From Deltaproteobacteria bacterium (GTDB lineage Bacteria; Desulfobacterota; Desulfobacteria; Desulfobacterales; Desulfosalsimonadaceae), in NCBI GenBank assembly GCA_013151835.1, contig JAADHK010000027.1, forward strand, positions 1 to 46,248: a DNA stretch of 46,248 bases. Direction: 5' to 3'. Below, piece by piece: positions 25,989-34,878 of the stretch. The translations under genes were made by a program, and so were the position numbers. The notes beneath the pieces were generated by a model. It did no database searches, was not told the origin of the DNA, and saw only the letters and a program-made list of their open reading frames with translations. The stretch's first letter is position 1. Each line of letters opens with the position of its first letter.

Positions 25989-27782
25989 ATGCACATTGTT
26001 GATTACCAAAATATCCACCAGATGATGAAAAAAACCATAGATAACCGGCCGAACCATACGGCTTACCGCTGGTTTTATGATGATGGAAGCTCGGAATCCG
26101 TTACCTGGAAAGAGTTCTATGATCAGGTCAAACAGGTTGGAAAGAGTCTCATGGCCCTGGATGTGCAGAGGGGTGATAAGGTTATTATCCTGAGTAATAC
26201 CTGCTATAAATGGGTTCTCTCGGACCTTGCCAATGTCACCATCGGCGCCGCCACCGTTGGTGTTTACCAGTCGAACCTGCCCAATGACTGTGAGTATATT
26301 ATTAATCACTCGGATTCAGTGGTCATCTTTGCCGAAGACCAGGCGCAGCTCGACAAGATTCTTAAAATCAAGGGCAATATTTCAAAAATCCGGAAGGTGA
26401 TACTGTTTAATGGCGATCATGCCGGCGACGACTGGATTGTCTCCTATGACGAGTTCTTAAAGTTTGGCAAGAAGGTAACGGAAAAAGACCTCCAGCAAAG
26501 GATTCAGGAAATTACGCCCGAGGACGTGGCGAGTTTCGTATATACTTCCGGCACGACCGGGGTCCCCAAGGGGGCGGTGATCACCCATGACAACCTGATC
26601 TTCACGCCCCAGTCCGTTCAAAAATGCGTGGATATTTATGACGATGACGAGACATTCCTCTTTCTCCCCCTGGCGCATGTTTTCGCACGCACGCTTGTCT
26701 ATTCGACCCTTCTTGAAGGGGTTACCTTAAATTTTGCACGGAGTATCGATACCCTGATTGAAGATCTCAAAGTGGCTCGGCCTCATTGGTTCCCGAGTGT
26801 GCCCAGGATATACGAAAAGGTCTATTCAAAGGTGGTTTCCGGTGCGGAAGCCAAGGGCGGTGTGGCTTTAAAGATTTTTAACTGGGCGTGTGAAGTCGGG
26901 GATCAGATGGCGGACTGCCTTTTAAACAAAACCCCTGTCCCCTTCCTGCTCGGTATCAAGCATAAGATCGCCACGAAACTGGTTTTCAGCAAGCTGCACG
27001 CGGCCCTCGGCGGAAGGGTCCGTTGGTGCATAAGCGGGGCCGCGCCGCTCGACCCGACCATCGGCAAGTTCTTTATCGGCGCCGGCATCATAGTAATGGA
27101 AGGGCTCGGTATGACAGAGAACACATCCTTTACCAACATAAACCGGCTCGAGGACTTCAGGATCGGATGGGTAGGCCCTCCGGGACCGGGAATAGAGCAG
27201 AAGATAGCGGATGACGGAGAGATCATGTTCCGGGGAAGGAACGTGATGCGGGAATACTACAAGATGCCGGAAGAGACCGCCGCCACGATAACAAAGGACG
27301 GGTGGCTGCTGACAGGAGACCTGGGCGAGATCGATTCGAAAAATTTTCTGAGGATAACGGGCCGGAAAAAAGATCTTATCATTACCGCCGGCGGCAAGAA
27401 CATCGGTCCTTCCGCCATTGAGGGGCACATGGCCACATCAAAGTACATCAACCAGATGGTCGTTGTCGGGGACCGGAGAAAATATCTCACGGCCTTGATT
27501 ACGCTGGATCAGGATAATGTCAGCGAATATGCGAAAATCAACGGGATATCATTTAACAGTTTTGAAGAGCTGTTTACGAACGATAAAATCGTGGCCCTGA
27601 TGGACTCCGTGGTAAAGGAAAAGAACAAGGACCTTCCTTCCTATGAAACCATCAAGCGGTTTTCCATTGTTCCCGAATTTACGATTGAAAACAAGATGCT
27701 CACGCCCACGATGAAGGTCAAAAAGGCCATTGCCTTAAATACTTACAAAGACAATATTGATACCTTGTATCCAAAAGACTGA
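25989..27782 (+). CDS. Long-chain acyl-CoA synthetase (AMP-forming)
   Basis: A 597-residue AMP-forming ligase of the FadD15/FAA1 type that activates long-chain fatty acids to acyl-CoA via an acyl-adenylate. Motifs are the P-loop YTSGTTGVPKGAVITHDNL, the adenine-binding GLGMTENTSF, GWLLTGDLGEID, the hinge ITGRKKDLIITAGGKNIGPS and the C-terminal LTPTMKVKKAI with the catalytic Lys. A GGAGGG ribosome site precedes the ATG. It ends in a strong intrinsic terminator. The next gene encodes a fusion with a Pat-like acetyltransferase domain, a possible regulator of such ligases. Confidence 0.95.
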   Translation: MHIVDYQNIHQMMKKTIDNRPNHTAYRWFYDDGSSESVTWKEFYDQVKQVGKSLMALDVQRGDKVIILSNTCYKWVLSDLANVTIGAATVGVYQSNLPNDCEYIINHSDSVVIFAEDQAQLDKILKIKGNISKIRKVILFNGDHAGDDWIVSYDEFLKFGKKVTEKDLQQRIQEITPEDVASFVYTSGTTGVPKGAVITHDNLIFTPQSVQKCVDIYDDDETFLFLPLAHVFARTLVYSTLLEGVTLNFARSIDTLIEDLKVARPHWFPSVPRIYEKVYSKVVSGAEAKGGVALKIFNWACEVGDQMADCLLNKTPVPFLLGIKHKIATKLVFSKLHAALGGRVRWCISGAAPLDPTIGKFFIGAGIIVMEGLGMTENTSFTNINRLEDFRIGWVGPPGPGIEQKIADDGEIMFRGRNVMREYYKMPEETAATITKDGWLLTGDLGEIDSKNFLRITGRKKDLIITAGGKNIGPSAIEGHMATSKYINQMVVVGDRRKYLTALITLDQDNVSEYAKINGISFNSFEELFTNDKIVALMDSVVKEKNKDLPSYETIKRFSIVPEFTIENKMLTPTMKVKKAIALNTYKDNIDTLYPKD

Positions 27783-27820
27783 TGGATTGCTGAAACCTTT
27801 CTAAGCGCGACTTATTACTT

Positions 27821-27854
27821 GGCCGGGGCGGGCTTTCCTGCCCCGGCCATTTTT
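27821..27854 (+). terminator. Intrinsic terminator after the acyl-CoA synthetase
   Basis: A 12-bp G/C-rich stem with one G-T pair (27821-27832 with 27837-27848) and a CTTT loop, followed by ATTTTT. This is the cleanest rho-independent terminator in the window and separates the ligase from the downstream fusion gene. Confidence 0.9.
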
Positions 27855-27873
27855 AATTGTCAGGACCTGTTCC

Positions 27874-29730
27874 ATGATAAAGACCGGAAAAACAGACTGG
27901 AAGGAAAAGATTGTCACACCGGATAAGGTGCTTGAAAAGATAGACCCCGGCATGTGTATTTTTCTTTCCACCGGCACGGCCGAGCCACGTACCCTGTTAA
28001 AGCACCTCATGGAATCGGAGACGGGAAATCTCCAGGATCTGGAGTTGTTCCAGCTTTTGAGTTTCGGCGAGGCCATTTCCCTTAAAAAGCTCCAGGGGCA
28101 GAAATTTCGTTTAAAAACTTTTTTTTCGGGTTGGGTTGCCAATGAGGCCATAACTGCGGGCCGGGTTGACCTGATCCCAAGCAGGTTTTCCCGTCTGACC
28201 GGTTTGATCGCATCTAAGCGTATACCCTTTGACGTGGCATTTATTCAGATCACACCTCCAAACAAGCTTGGCTATTGCAGTCTGGGGGTAGCGGTGGACG
28301 TGGCCCGCCTGGCCATGGATCAGGCATCTCTCGTGGTGGGTGAAATCAACCCGGAAGTTCCCTGGACATGCGGCAATACGCTGGTGTCGGTAGATGAGTT
28401 CGATTTGCTTGTGGAGGCCACCGAGCCCCCGATTTTTTTCTCCCGCTGGCCGGTGGATGAGACATTTGACAGGGTTGCGGCCAATGTGGCATCGGTGATA
28501 GAAGACGGGTCCTGCCTGGCTTTTTCCTTTGGCCCGTTATTCGAGGCCCTGGCCCAGAGGCTTGCCGGGAAAAAGCATCTTGGGATTCACACGGCGGTGT
28601 TCACGGATGCCCTGATGGATCTGGTCAACAGCGGGGCGGTCACAAATCTCAACAAGGAACATTTCATCGGCAAGTCCCTTGCGGCCTATGCTGCGGGTTC
28701 CCCTGAACTCTTTTCCTGGTTAGACCAGAATCCCCTGGTTGAGTTCCAGGGACTCGACAAGGTTTTCAGCCCGCTTCGTATCGGCAAAAATCCGCGTTTC
28801 GTGTCGATCGTGCACTGCCGCAAGGTTGATCTCACGGGAAGAATCGCCTTGCACGTGGGCAAGTCGAATGTGACCACCGATGCCGCCGAGGTGATCGATT
28901 TTTTCAATGGCGCGGAGATATCTAAAGGCGGATATTCCATTTTTTCCCTGCCAAGCCGGAACCTCAAGGGCGAGCCGAACATCAGTCTTTCCATAGAGGA
29001 CTTCCCCAACCAGTTTAATGTCAGGGAGTCTGTCGACCTCGTGGTGACCGAGTACGGTGTTGCCAACCTGAACGGCCGGACAATACGGGAGCGGGCCATT
29101 GCCCTGGTTGAGATCGCTCATCCGGATGACCGCAAGGCCCTTGTGGAGGCAGCAAAGGATATTAATCTTATCTATCCCGATCAGATTTTTCTTGATGAAA
29201 GCTCCCATCTCTACCCGGCTGACATCGCCACGATCCATACTTTTAAAAACGACCTTTCGGTCCGCTTCCGGGCCATCAAGCCCTCGGATGAAGAAGAGAT
29301 GCGCCGGCTTTTTTACCGCTTTTCGGACGAGGCGGTGTATTACCGGTATTTTACCCCTATGCGCACCATGCCCCATCGAAAGATGCAGCAATACGTTAAT
29401 GTCAATTACGGCCAGATTATGTCAATCGTCGGCCTGGTGGGGGAGAAGGGGAAGGGAAGGCTAATCGCCGAGGCGCGTTTTGTAAGGGACCCGCACCGGC
29501 CATACGCGGATGTTGCCTTTATCGTGGATGAACAATACCAGGGTTACGGCATTGCAACCTATATCTATAAAATGTTGATTCGTCTTGCAAAGGAGCGCGG
29601 CCTCCAGGGGTTTACCGCAGATGTTCTTCCTGCGAACCGGCCGATGATGCGAGTTTTTGAAAAAGGCGATGCAAAGGTCAAGGCCACACTGGAAGACGGA
29701 GTCTACCGGCTTAGGATACCGTTCGGATAA
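27874..29730 (+). CDS. CoA-transferase-like / GNAT acetyltransferase fusion
   Basis: A 618-residue fusion. Residues 1-450 resemble the acetyl-CoA hydrolase/CoA-transferase family (EINPEVPWTCGNT, GIHTAVFTDALMDLVNSG, VTEYGVANLNGRTIRERA). The family's catalytic Glu, normally in G.HTE, is Ala241 here, and the usual GIG..P CoA motif is the divergent FSFGPLFEAL near 218-226. Residues from about 465 form a GNAT domain (VRFRAIKPSDEEEM, YYRYFTPMRT, acetyl-CoA loop QYQGYGIATYIYKML) like that at the end of Pat/PatZ lysine acetyltransferases. Family knowledge thus suggests the first half senses or binds CoA esters without transferase chemistry and the second half acylates proteins. The adjacent acyl-CoA synthetase is a natural candidate target, which is speculation. 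Confidence 0.85.
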   Translation: MIKTGKTDWKEKIVTPDKVLEKIDPGMCIFLSTGTAEPRTLLKHLMESETGNLQDLELFQLLSFGEAISLKKLQGQKFRLKTFFSGWVANEAITAGRVDLIPSRFSRLTGLIASKRIPFDVAFIQITPPNKLGYCSLGVAVDVARLAMDQASLVVGEINPEVPWTCGNTLVSVDEFDLLVEATEPPIFFSRWPVDETFDRVAANVASVIEDGSCLAFSFGPLFEALAQRLAGKKHLGIHTAVFTDALMDLVNSGAVTNLNKEHFIGKSLAAYAAGSPELFSWLDQNPLVEFQGLDKVFSPLRIGKNPRFVSIVHCRKVDLTGRIALHVGKSNVTTDAAEVIDFFNGAEISKGGYSIFSLPSRNLKGEPNISLSIEDFPNQFNVRESVDLVVTEYGVANLNGRTIRERAIALVEIAHPDDRKALVEAAKDINLIYPDQIFLDESSHLYPADIATIHTFKNDLSVRFRAIKPSDEEEMRRLFYRFSDEAVYYRYFTPMRTMPHRKMQQYVNVNYGQIMSIVGLVGEKGKGRLIAEARFVRDPHRPYADVAFIVDEQYQGYGIATYIYKMLIRLAKERGLQGFTADVLPANRPMMRVFEKGDAKVKATLEDGVYRLRIPFG

Positions 29731-29737
29731 TCGAAAA

Positions 29738-30622
29738 GTGCAAAAAACTCCAGAAAACAGCCCGGATAATGCCCCTGAGGAGATAAGGAACACTACGCCT
29801 GTTATTTCGGTAATCATTCCTGTATTCAACCGAGAGGCATTTATAAAAAAGGCGGTTGAATCGGTGCTGGATCAGGATTACGGCCCGATTGAATGCATTG
29901 TGGTGGATGACGGTTCAACGGACGGCACACCACAAATTCTGGCCGGATTCGGGGACGGGATTCGGGTCATCCAACAGGAGAATTCCGGGGTGAGCGCCGC
30001 GAGAAACACAGGCATACGCGCGGCGTCCGGCGAACTTATCGCGTTTCTCGATTCGGACGATTACTGGCTTTCAGGAAAGGTCGGCGCCCAGGCGGCGTTT
30101 TTTAAAGCGCATCCAAAGGCGCTGCTCTGCCAGACAAATGAAATCTGGGTCAGAAACGGGCGCAGGGTAAACCCCGGAAAAAGGCATGAAAAACTCTCTG
30201 GTCAAATATTTGTGCCGTCTCTTGAGCTTTGCCTCATAAGCCCGTCTGCGGTAATGATGCGGCGGAAGCTTTTTGATAAAATCGGATTTTTTGACGAAAC
30301 GCTTTTAGCGTGTGAAGACTACGACCTCTGGCTCCGGGTTACATGCAAACATGAAGTCCACTTGATTAAAAGTGCGATGATCGTAAAGCAGGGCGGGCAT
30401 AAAGATCAGCTTTCAGCCGCGCCCGGCCTTGACCGGTACAGGATTACGTCAATTGATAAAATCATGAAAAGCGGTATTCTTTCGGAAAAACAGTTTGAGG
30501 CTGCGGCTGCGGTGCTGGCCCGAAAGTGTCGGATTTATGCAAAAGGGTGTGCCAGGCGGGGGAGAAAAGAAGAGGCGGCCAAATGCCTGAGCATTGCACA
30601 AACGCATGGCATTGACTTATGA
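29738..30622 (+). CDS. Family 2 glycosyltransferase
   Basis: A GT-A fold glycosyltransferase of about 294 residues transferring a sugar from a nucleotide donor to an unknown acceptor. Motifs are VISVIIPVFNREAFIKKAVE, VVDDGSTDGTP, NSGVSAARNTGIRAASGE, the metal-binding DSDD in AFLDSDDYWLSG, and the acceptor-side CEDYDLWLR. The start is uncertain: GTG 29738 lies seven bases after the preceding stop with only a weak ribosome site, while the frame is open upstream to TTG 29657 inside the fusion gene. It is followed by the convergent hrpA. No other glycan genes are nearby. Confidence 0.85.
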   Translation: MQKTPENSPDNAPEEIRNTTPVISVIIPVFNREAFIKKAVESVLDQDYGPIECIVVDDGSTDGTPQILAGFGDGIRVIQQENSGVSAARNTGIRAASGELIAFLDSDDYWLSGKVGAQAAFFKAHPKALLCQTNEIWVRNGRRVNPGKRHEKLSGQIFVPSLELCLISPSAVMMRRKLFDKIGFFDETLLACEDYDLWLRVTCKHEVHLIKSAMIVKQGGHKDQLSAAPGLDRYRITSIDKIMKSGILSEKQFEAAAAVLARKCRIYAKGCARRGRKEEAAKCLSIAQTHGIDL

Positions 30623-30697
30623 TGGCGTCGTAAAAAGACCGTCTGCTTCGTTTTTAAGTGGCTTGAGACCTTTTTTGCTTTACCGTCAACCGACAAC

Positions 30698-33600
30698 CTA
30701 TAACATCCTGGCAATCTCCTGGTATTTCTTTAAAAGCCGCTTGTCGGACACCCTTTGCCGGGTTCCGAGTTCCTGAGCGAAAAGCGAAACCTTGAATTCT
30801 TCGATCATCCAGAAAAATTCCTCGAGCCTTTCCCTTTTTTTCCCGGATGAGGTCTCGTCAAGGGATTGAATCAATTCTTCGAGGCCCCGGACATGGAGAA
30901 CAACACGGTTTTGTCTTTCCCGGTCCCTGTCCGGATCAATAACACCTCTTTGAGCCCGGATCAAAACCGCCTTCGTATAACGCACGAGATCGGGCATGCG
31001 GTTTAAATCATAGAGGGTTATAAAATGGGCGGCAACTATCCTTTCCATCCCCTTTTCAAGCTCGCATATAAAAGAGATGATCCCTTTTTGTCCGGAATGC
31101 TTTGAAACCATGCGACCCATGCCGGTTTTCGCTTCGTAAAATGCATCCATCACCGGGATTATCGCTTCAAGCACACCAAGACCCTCGGGTATCACCTGGT
31201 TGACACAATCTCCGGCAAGCAGGTTAAAGGCCTCTTTTGTCCTGATGTTGTTTTCAAACAGGCTCGATTTGACCTTGTTTGCGACCTGGTCCGCCACAGC
31301 GGCCGCTCCGCCAAAAAAGCGGGCGGATGCGCCGGGCACAGCCGATGCGACCATTTTTCTTAATTGCCTGAATTCCTTTTTAAAGTATATGGAATATAGA
31401 TTGGCTACTCCGGCAAGGTGTTCTTTTTCACCGCGTACCCGGTCGGTTGAGAGCCTGAGGGCAGCCCCTTTTTCACACGGGACCAGTCCCGGATATACCG
31501 GCAAGCCGCCCTTTTTTCCGGCACCGATGAACAGGGTTTCAGGAATATCGGGAAACTCCCAGGTCGTGGCCGGGCCCTGTTCCCATTCTTTTTTTGCCGC
31601 CATAAGCGCGCGGTTATCCGGTTGCCGCTCATGGTCCTGCCTTAAAATGCGCACGTTCCTTTCGCAGACAATTTCCTTGCCGTTTGAATCCATGATGGAA
31701 AACCGGGGTTTTAGATAATCGGCAAGCCCGTCGTCCTTCCAGGCCTTGGCCGGAATATCGATATCAAAGTTTTCATGAATAAACCGGCTGAGGCTTCCGG
31801 CAAGCGAATCTTCATACATGGGCATGTCGGCCATGATCTTTTCCGCTGTTTCGTTTACCGGAACAAGGCGCTTTCTGTATTGTTTGGGCAGCGCCCGGAT
31901 CATGGCAGTGATTTTTTCGCCCAACAGCCCCGGCACGACCCAGTCAGCGGCCTCCATTGGTATGTTTGATGCTTCAGCCGCCGGCACCACCACGGTTATG
32001 CCGTCATCGGGCTTGCCCGGATTGAAGCTGTACCTGCATGTCCAGTCATGGTCCCCCAGCCTCAGGGTGTCGGGGAAGAGGGCAAGCTCGGACTCTTCTG
32101 GTGCGCCCGAGAGGATTTCGCCTTCGGTCATTTTTAAAAACCCGTCTCCCCCTTTTTTCCGGATTTTCCTGCGCAATGACCGGATATCTGAAATTCTGCA
32201 AAGACGCTTTTCGTAAAACGCGGCCATGACTTCTTCATCCGCCAGAATCCCGCGCCGTCTCACCTTGTTTTCCATCCCGCTTATTTTTTCCACAAGTCTC
32301 CGGTTTGCCAAGAGAAACGAAAACTCATCTTCTATTTCTCCATCTATAAGAGCGCTTTGTATAAATATTTGACCGGCTTTTTCAGGATCTATTTTTCCGT
32401 ATGGGACGGTCCGATTTGCTACGATTACAAGTCCGTGCAGGCTGACCTGTTCGTCCGCTACAACCATTTTCCTGGATTTATCCCATCTCGGATTTAGGTG
32501 TGTGTATTTGCACAGGTCTCCGGCTATGGGCTCTATCCATGCCGATGATATTTGGGCTGCGGTCCGGGCGAACAAACGCGAGGTTTCAACCATTTCGGCC
32601 GCGACAATCCATTGTCCGCCTTGGTTGAACAAGCCCGATCCCGGGAAAAGCATTACTTCCCTGTTGTGGGCTGCGGTATAGAAATTTTTCTCTTTTTTAA
32701 CGGCGATATTGGAGACAAAACCGGTCAATACGGCCTTGTGAATAATGGCATAACGGGCGGAAAACCCCGAGCACTCTTTTTCCCCTGACTTGCCCGTTTG
32801 AGCGCTTTTTTTAGTAATTGGTATGTCGGCGTCGCTCATGATTGCAAAAATCTGCTCATGGATATCTATCCATTCACGCATCCGCCTGAAAGAAACATGA
32901 TGGGTTTTTGAAAATTGTTTTAATTGTTTTGCCCGCACAACGGCCTGTCCGGCCCGATCACTTATATTATCGCCGACGCAGGCCCGCCACAGGGAATAAA
33001 GCGTTATAAAATCGGACTGGGGGTCAATAAACTTTGCATGGGCACGGTCGGCCGCCTGCCGGTCGTCTTCATCTCTAAGCCTTGGATCGGGTATGGTCAG
33101 GGCCGCAGCAATAGCCATGACCTCGGGCATGCAGCCCGTTTTTTTCGCTTCTATGAGCATGCGCGAAAGTCTCGGATCCAGGGGAAGCCCTGCCATGAGG
33201 TGTCCGTTTTTGGTCAGCGCAAAATCGGTTGCAGTCCCTTTTTTATTGCGAATTGCCCGTATGGCGCCCAGTTCGAGAAGGATATCGTATGCATTGCCGA
33301 TCCGTGCGGCCGGAGGCGGGTCTACGAATTCAAATGATTTGATGTCGCCAAGTTTAAGCGCCATCATCCTTAATACGACTTCCGCCAGGTTGGCCCGCAG
33401 GATTTCAGGGGGCGTGTATTGCCGACGCGAAAGAAGATCCTCCTCATCAAAGAGCCGTATGCATACCCCGTTTTGCACCCTTCCACACCGGCCGGCACGC
33501 TGGTCTGCGCTGCTTATTGATATGGGGGAGATCGGAAGGGTCGTGGCGCGGGTCTTTGGAACATAACGGGCGATCCTGGCAAGACCGGTGTCCACGACGT

Positions 33601-34720
33601 ATTTTATGCCCGGAATGGTGATTGAGGTTTCGGCAACGTTTGTGGCAACCACTATTTTTCGGCCCCTGCCCCTTTCAAACACACTTGCCTGCCTGGCTGC
33701 GGAAAGGCGCGCATACAAAGGGAGCACCCGCGTGTTTCGGTATTTCCTTCCTTTGAGCATGTCACAGGTTTCCATGATATCCTGCTGGGTTGGCATAAAG
33801 ACCAGGATGTCTCCTTTACCCCGGGCCGCAAGCAGCCGGTCAACCGCCGCGACTGCCGATTCCACGTAAGTGACGTCGTTGTTGTCGCGGTTGTTTTTTT
33901 CAGGCGGGTCATAGATGATTTCCACCGGATACATCCTGCCGGAAACCTCTATGATTGGAGCATTGTCAAAGGCACTTGAAAATTTTTCCGTGTCTATGGT
34001 CGCGGAGGTGATTATGAGTTTCAGGTCCCGGCGTTTTTTAAGTATCTGCTTTAACAGGCCCAATAAAAAATCGATGTTCAGGCTCCGCTCATGGGCCTCG
34101 TCGATAATGATGGTGTCGTACTCGTTTAAATACCGGTCGGACCGGGTTTCCGCCAAAAGGATGCCGTCGGTCATTATCTTTACAATGGTCTCATCGGCTA
34201 CGTGGTCGGCAAAGCGGATTTTGTATCCAACCGCCGTGCCCGGCGCGCATCCGGTTTCCTCCGCGATCCGGTTGGCAACCGTGACCGCCGCGATCCTGCG
34301 GGGCTGGGTGCATCCTATGCGGCCGGCAATGCCCCGGCCGGCGGCCATGCAGAACTTGGGGAGCTGGGTGGTCTTGCCCGAACCCGTGGCCCCGGAGACG
34401 ATTACGACATTGTTTGCGGAAATGGCCTCTATGATTTCGTTTTGTTTTGCTGCTATGGGAAGGCCGGGGGCGCAGGAAGTTCCAGGCCGAATGGAGGCCC
34501 TGCGGCGGCGGATTGCGGCGGATTTCGCAATCAGTTTTCTGATTCCATCCAGGTCGACGGAGATTTTTTTGTCTGCGGGATTGTTCTTTAAGAGCCGTTC
34601 AATCAGTTTCAGCCTTCTTAAGGCATTCATGCGGTCGGGTGCAAGCGCCCGGTCGAGGCTGCCTTTGATCCTTCGGATAATTTTTTCGTAATTCCGTTTT
34701 TCTTCCGTGGTCTTTTCCAT
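30698..34720 (-). CDS. hrpA: ATP-dependent RNA helicase HrpA
   Basis: A 1340-residue DEAH-box helicase, close to the usual HrpA length of about 1300. The N-terminal motor has Walker A GATGSGKT at 110-117, TQPRRIAA, the DEAH box at 207-210 and ITSATIDTEKFS, then the second RecA domain (TNVAETSITIPGI, QRAGRCGR). HA2 and OB-fold domains follow, then the long DUF3418 region characteristic of HrpA. HrpA acts in mRNA processing and in rescuing stalled or collided ribosomes. It is monocistronic by position, convergent with the glycosyltransferase and divergent from the second hybrid kinase. Confidence 0.96.
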   Translation of the reverse strand: MEKTTEEKRNYEKIIRRIKGSLDRALAPDRMNALRRLKLIERLLKNNPADKKISVDLDGIRKLIAKSAAIRRRRASIRPGTSCAPGLPIAAKQNEIIEAISANNVVIVSGATGSGKTTQLPKFCMAAGRGIAGRIGCTQPRRIAAVTVANRIAEETGCAPGTAVGYKIRFADHVADETIVKIMTDGILLAETRSDRYLNEYDTIIIDEAHERSLNIDFLLGLLKQILKKRRDLKLIITSATIDTEKFSSAFDNAPIIEVSGRMYPVEIIYDPPEKNNRDNNDVTYVESAVAAVDRLLAARGKGDILVFMPTQQDIMETCDMLKGRKYRNTRVLPLYARLSAARQASVFERGRGRKIVVATNVAETSITIPGIKYVVDTGLARIARYVPKTRATTLPISPISISSADQRAGRCGRVQNGVCIRLFDEEDLLSRRQYTPPEILRANLAEVVLRMMALKLGDIKSFEFVDPPPAARIGNAYDILLELGAIRAIRNKKGTATDFALTKNGHLMAGLPLDPRLSRMLIEAKKTGCMPEVMAIAAALTIPDPRLRDEDDRQAADRAHAKFIDPQSDFITLYSLWRACVGDNISDRAGQAVVRAKQLKQFSKTHHVSFRRMREWIDIHEQIFAIMSDADIPITKKSAQTGKSGEKECSGFSARYAIIHKAVLTGFVSNIAVKKEKNFYTAAHNREVMLFPGSGLFNQGGQWIVAAEMVETSRLFARTAAQISSAWIEPIAGDLCKYTHLNPRWDKSRKMVVADEQVSLHGLVIVANRTVPYGKIDPEKAGQIFIQSALIDGEIEDEFSFLLANRRLVEKISGMENKVRRRGILADEEVMAAFYEKRLCRISDIRSLRRKIRKKGGDGFLKMTEGEILSGAPEESELALFPDTLRLGDHDWTCRYSFNPGKPDDGITVVVPAAEASNIPMEAADWVVPGLLGEKITAMIRALPKQYRKRLVPVNETAEKIMADMPMYEDSLAGSLSRFIHENFDIDIPAKAWKDDGLADYLKPRFSIMDSNGKEIVCERNVRILRQDHERQPDNRALMAAKKEWEQGPATTWEFPDIPETLFIGAGKKGGLPVYPGLVPCEKGAALRLSTDRVRGEKEHLAGVANLYSIYFKKEFRQLRKMVASAVPGASARFFGGAAAVADQVANKVKSSLFENNIRTKEAFNLLAGDCVNQVIPEGLGVLEAIIPVMDAFYEAKTGMGRMVSKHSGQKGIISFICELEKGMERIVAAHFITLYDLNRMPDLVRYTKAVLIRAQRGVIDPDRDRERQNRVVLHVRGLEELIQSLDETSSGKKRERLEEFFWMIEEFKVSLFAQELGTRQRVSDKRLLKKYQEIARML

Positions 34721-34803
34721 GCCCTGTTTTGCCTCATATCCGGGTTCATGTCAATGCATAGCCGGTCCGGGGCGCGGTATAGGATAGGCGTCATCAAACC
34801 CTG

Positions 34804-34831
34804 TTGACTGCCCGGTAAAATGTGTTACTCT
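34804..34831 (+). promoter_or_regulatory. Weak candidate promoter for the second hybrid kinase
   Basis: TTGACT (34804-34809), a 16-base spacer and TACTCT (34826-34831) lie 48 bases before the GTG start at 34879. The -10 element is poor, so this is a tentative call based on position and the good -35 element. Confidence 0.3.
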
Positions 34832-34878
34832 TTATCGGAATCTTTCCGGGATCAATAAACAACAGGGGATAATTTATC

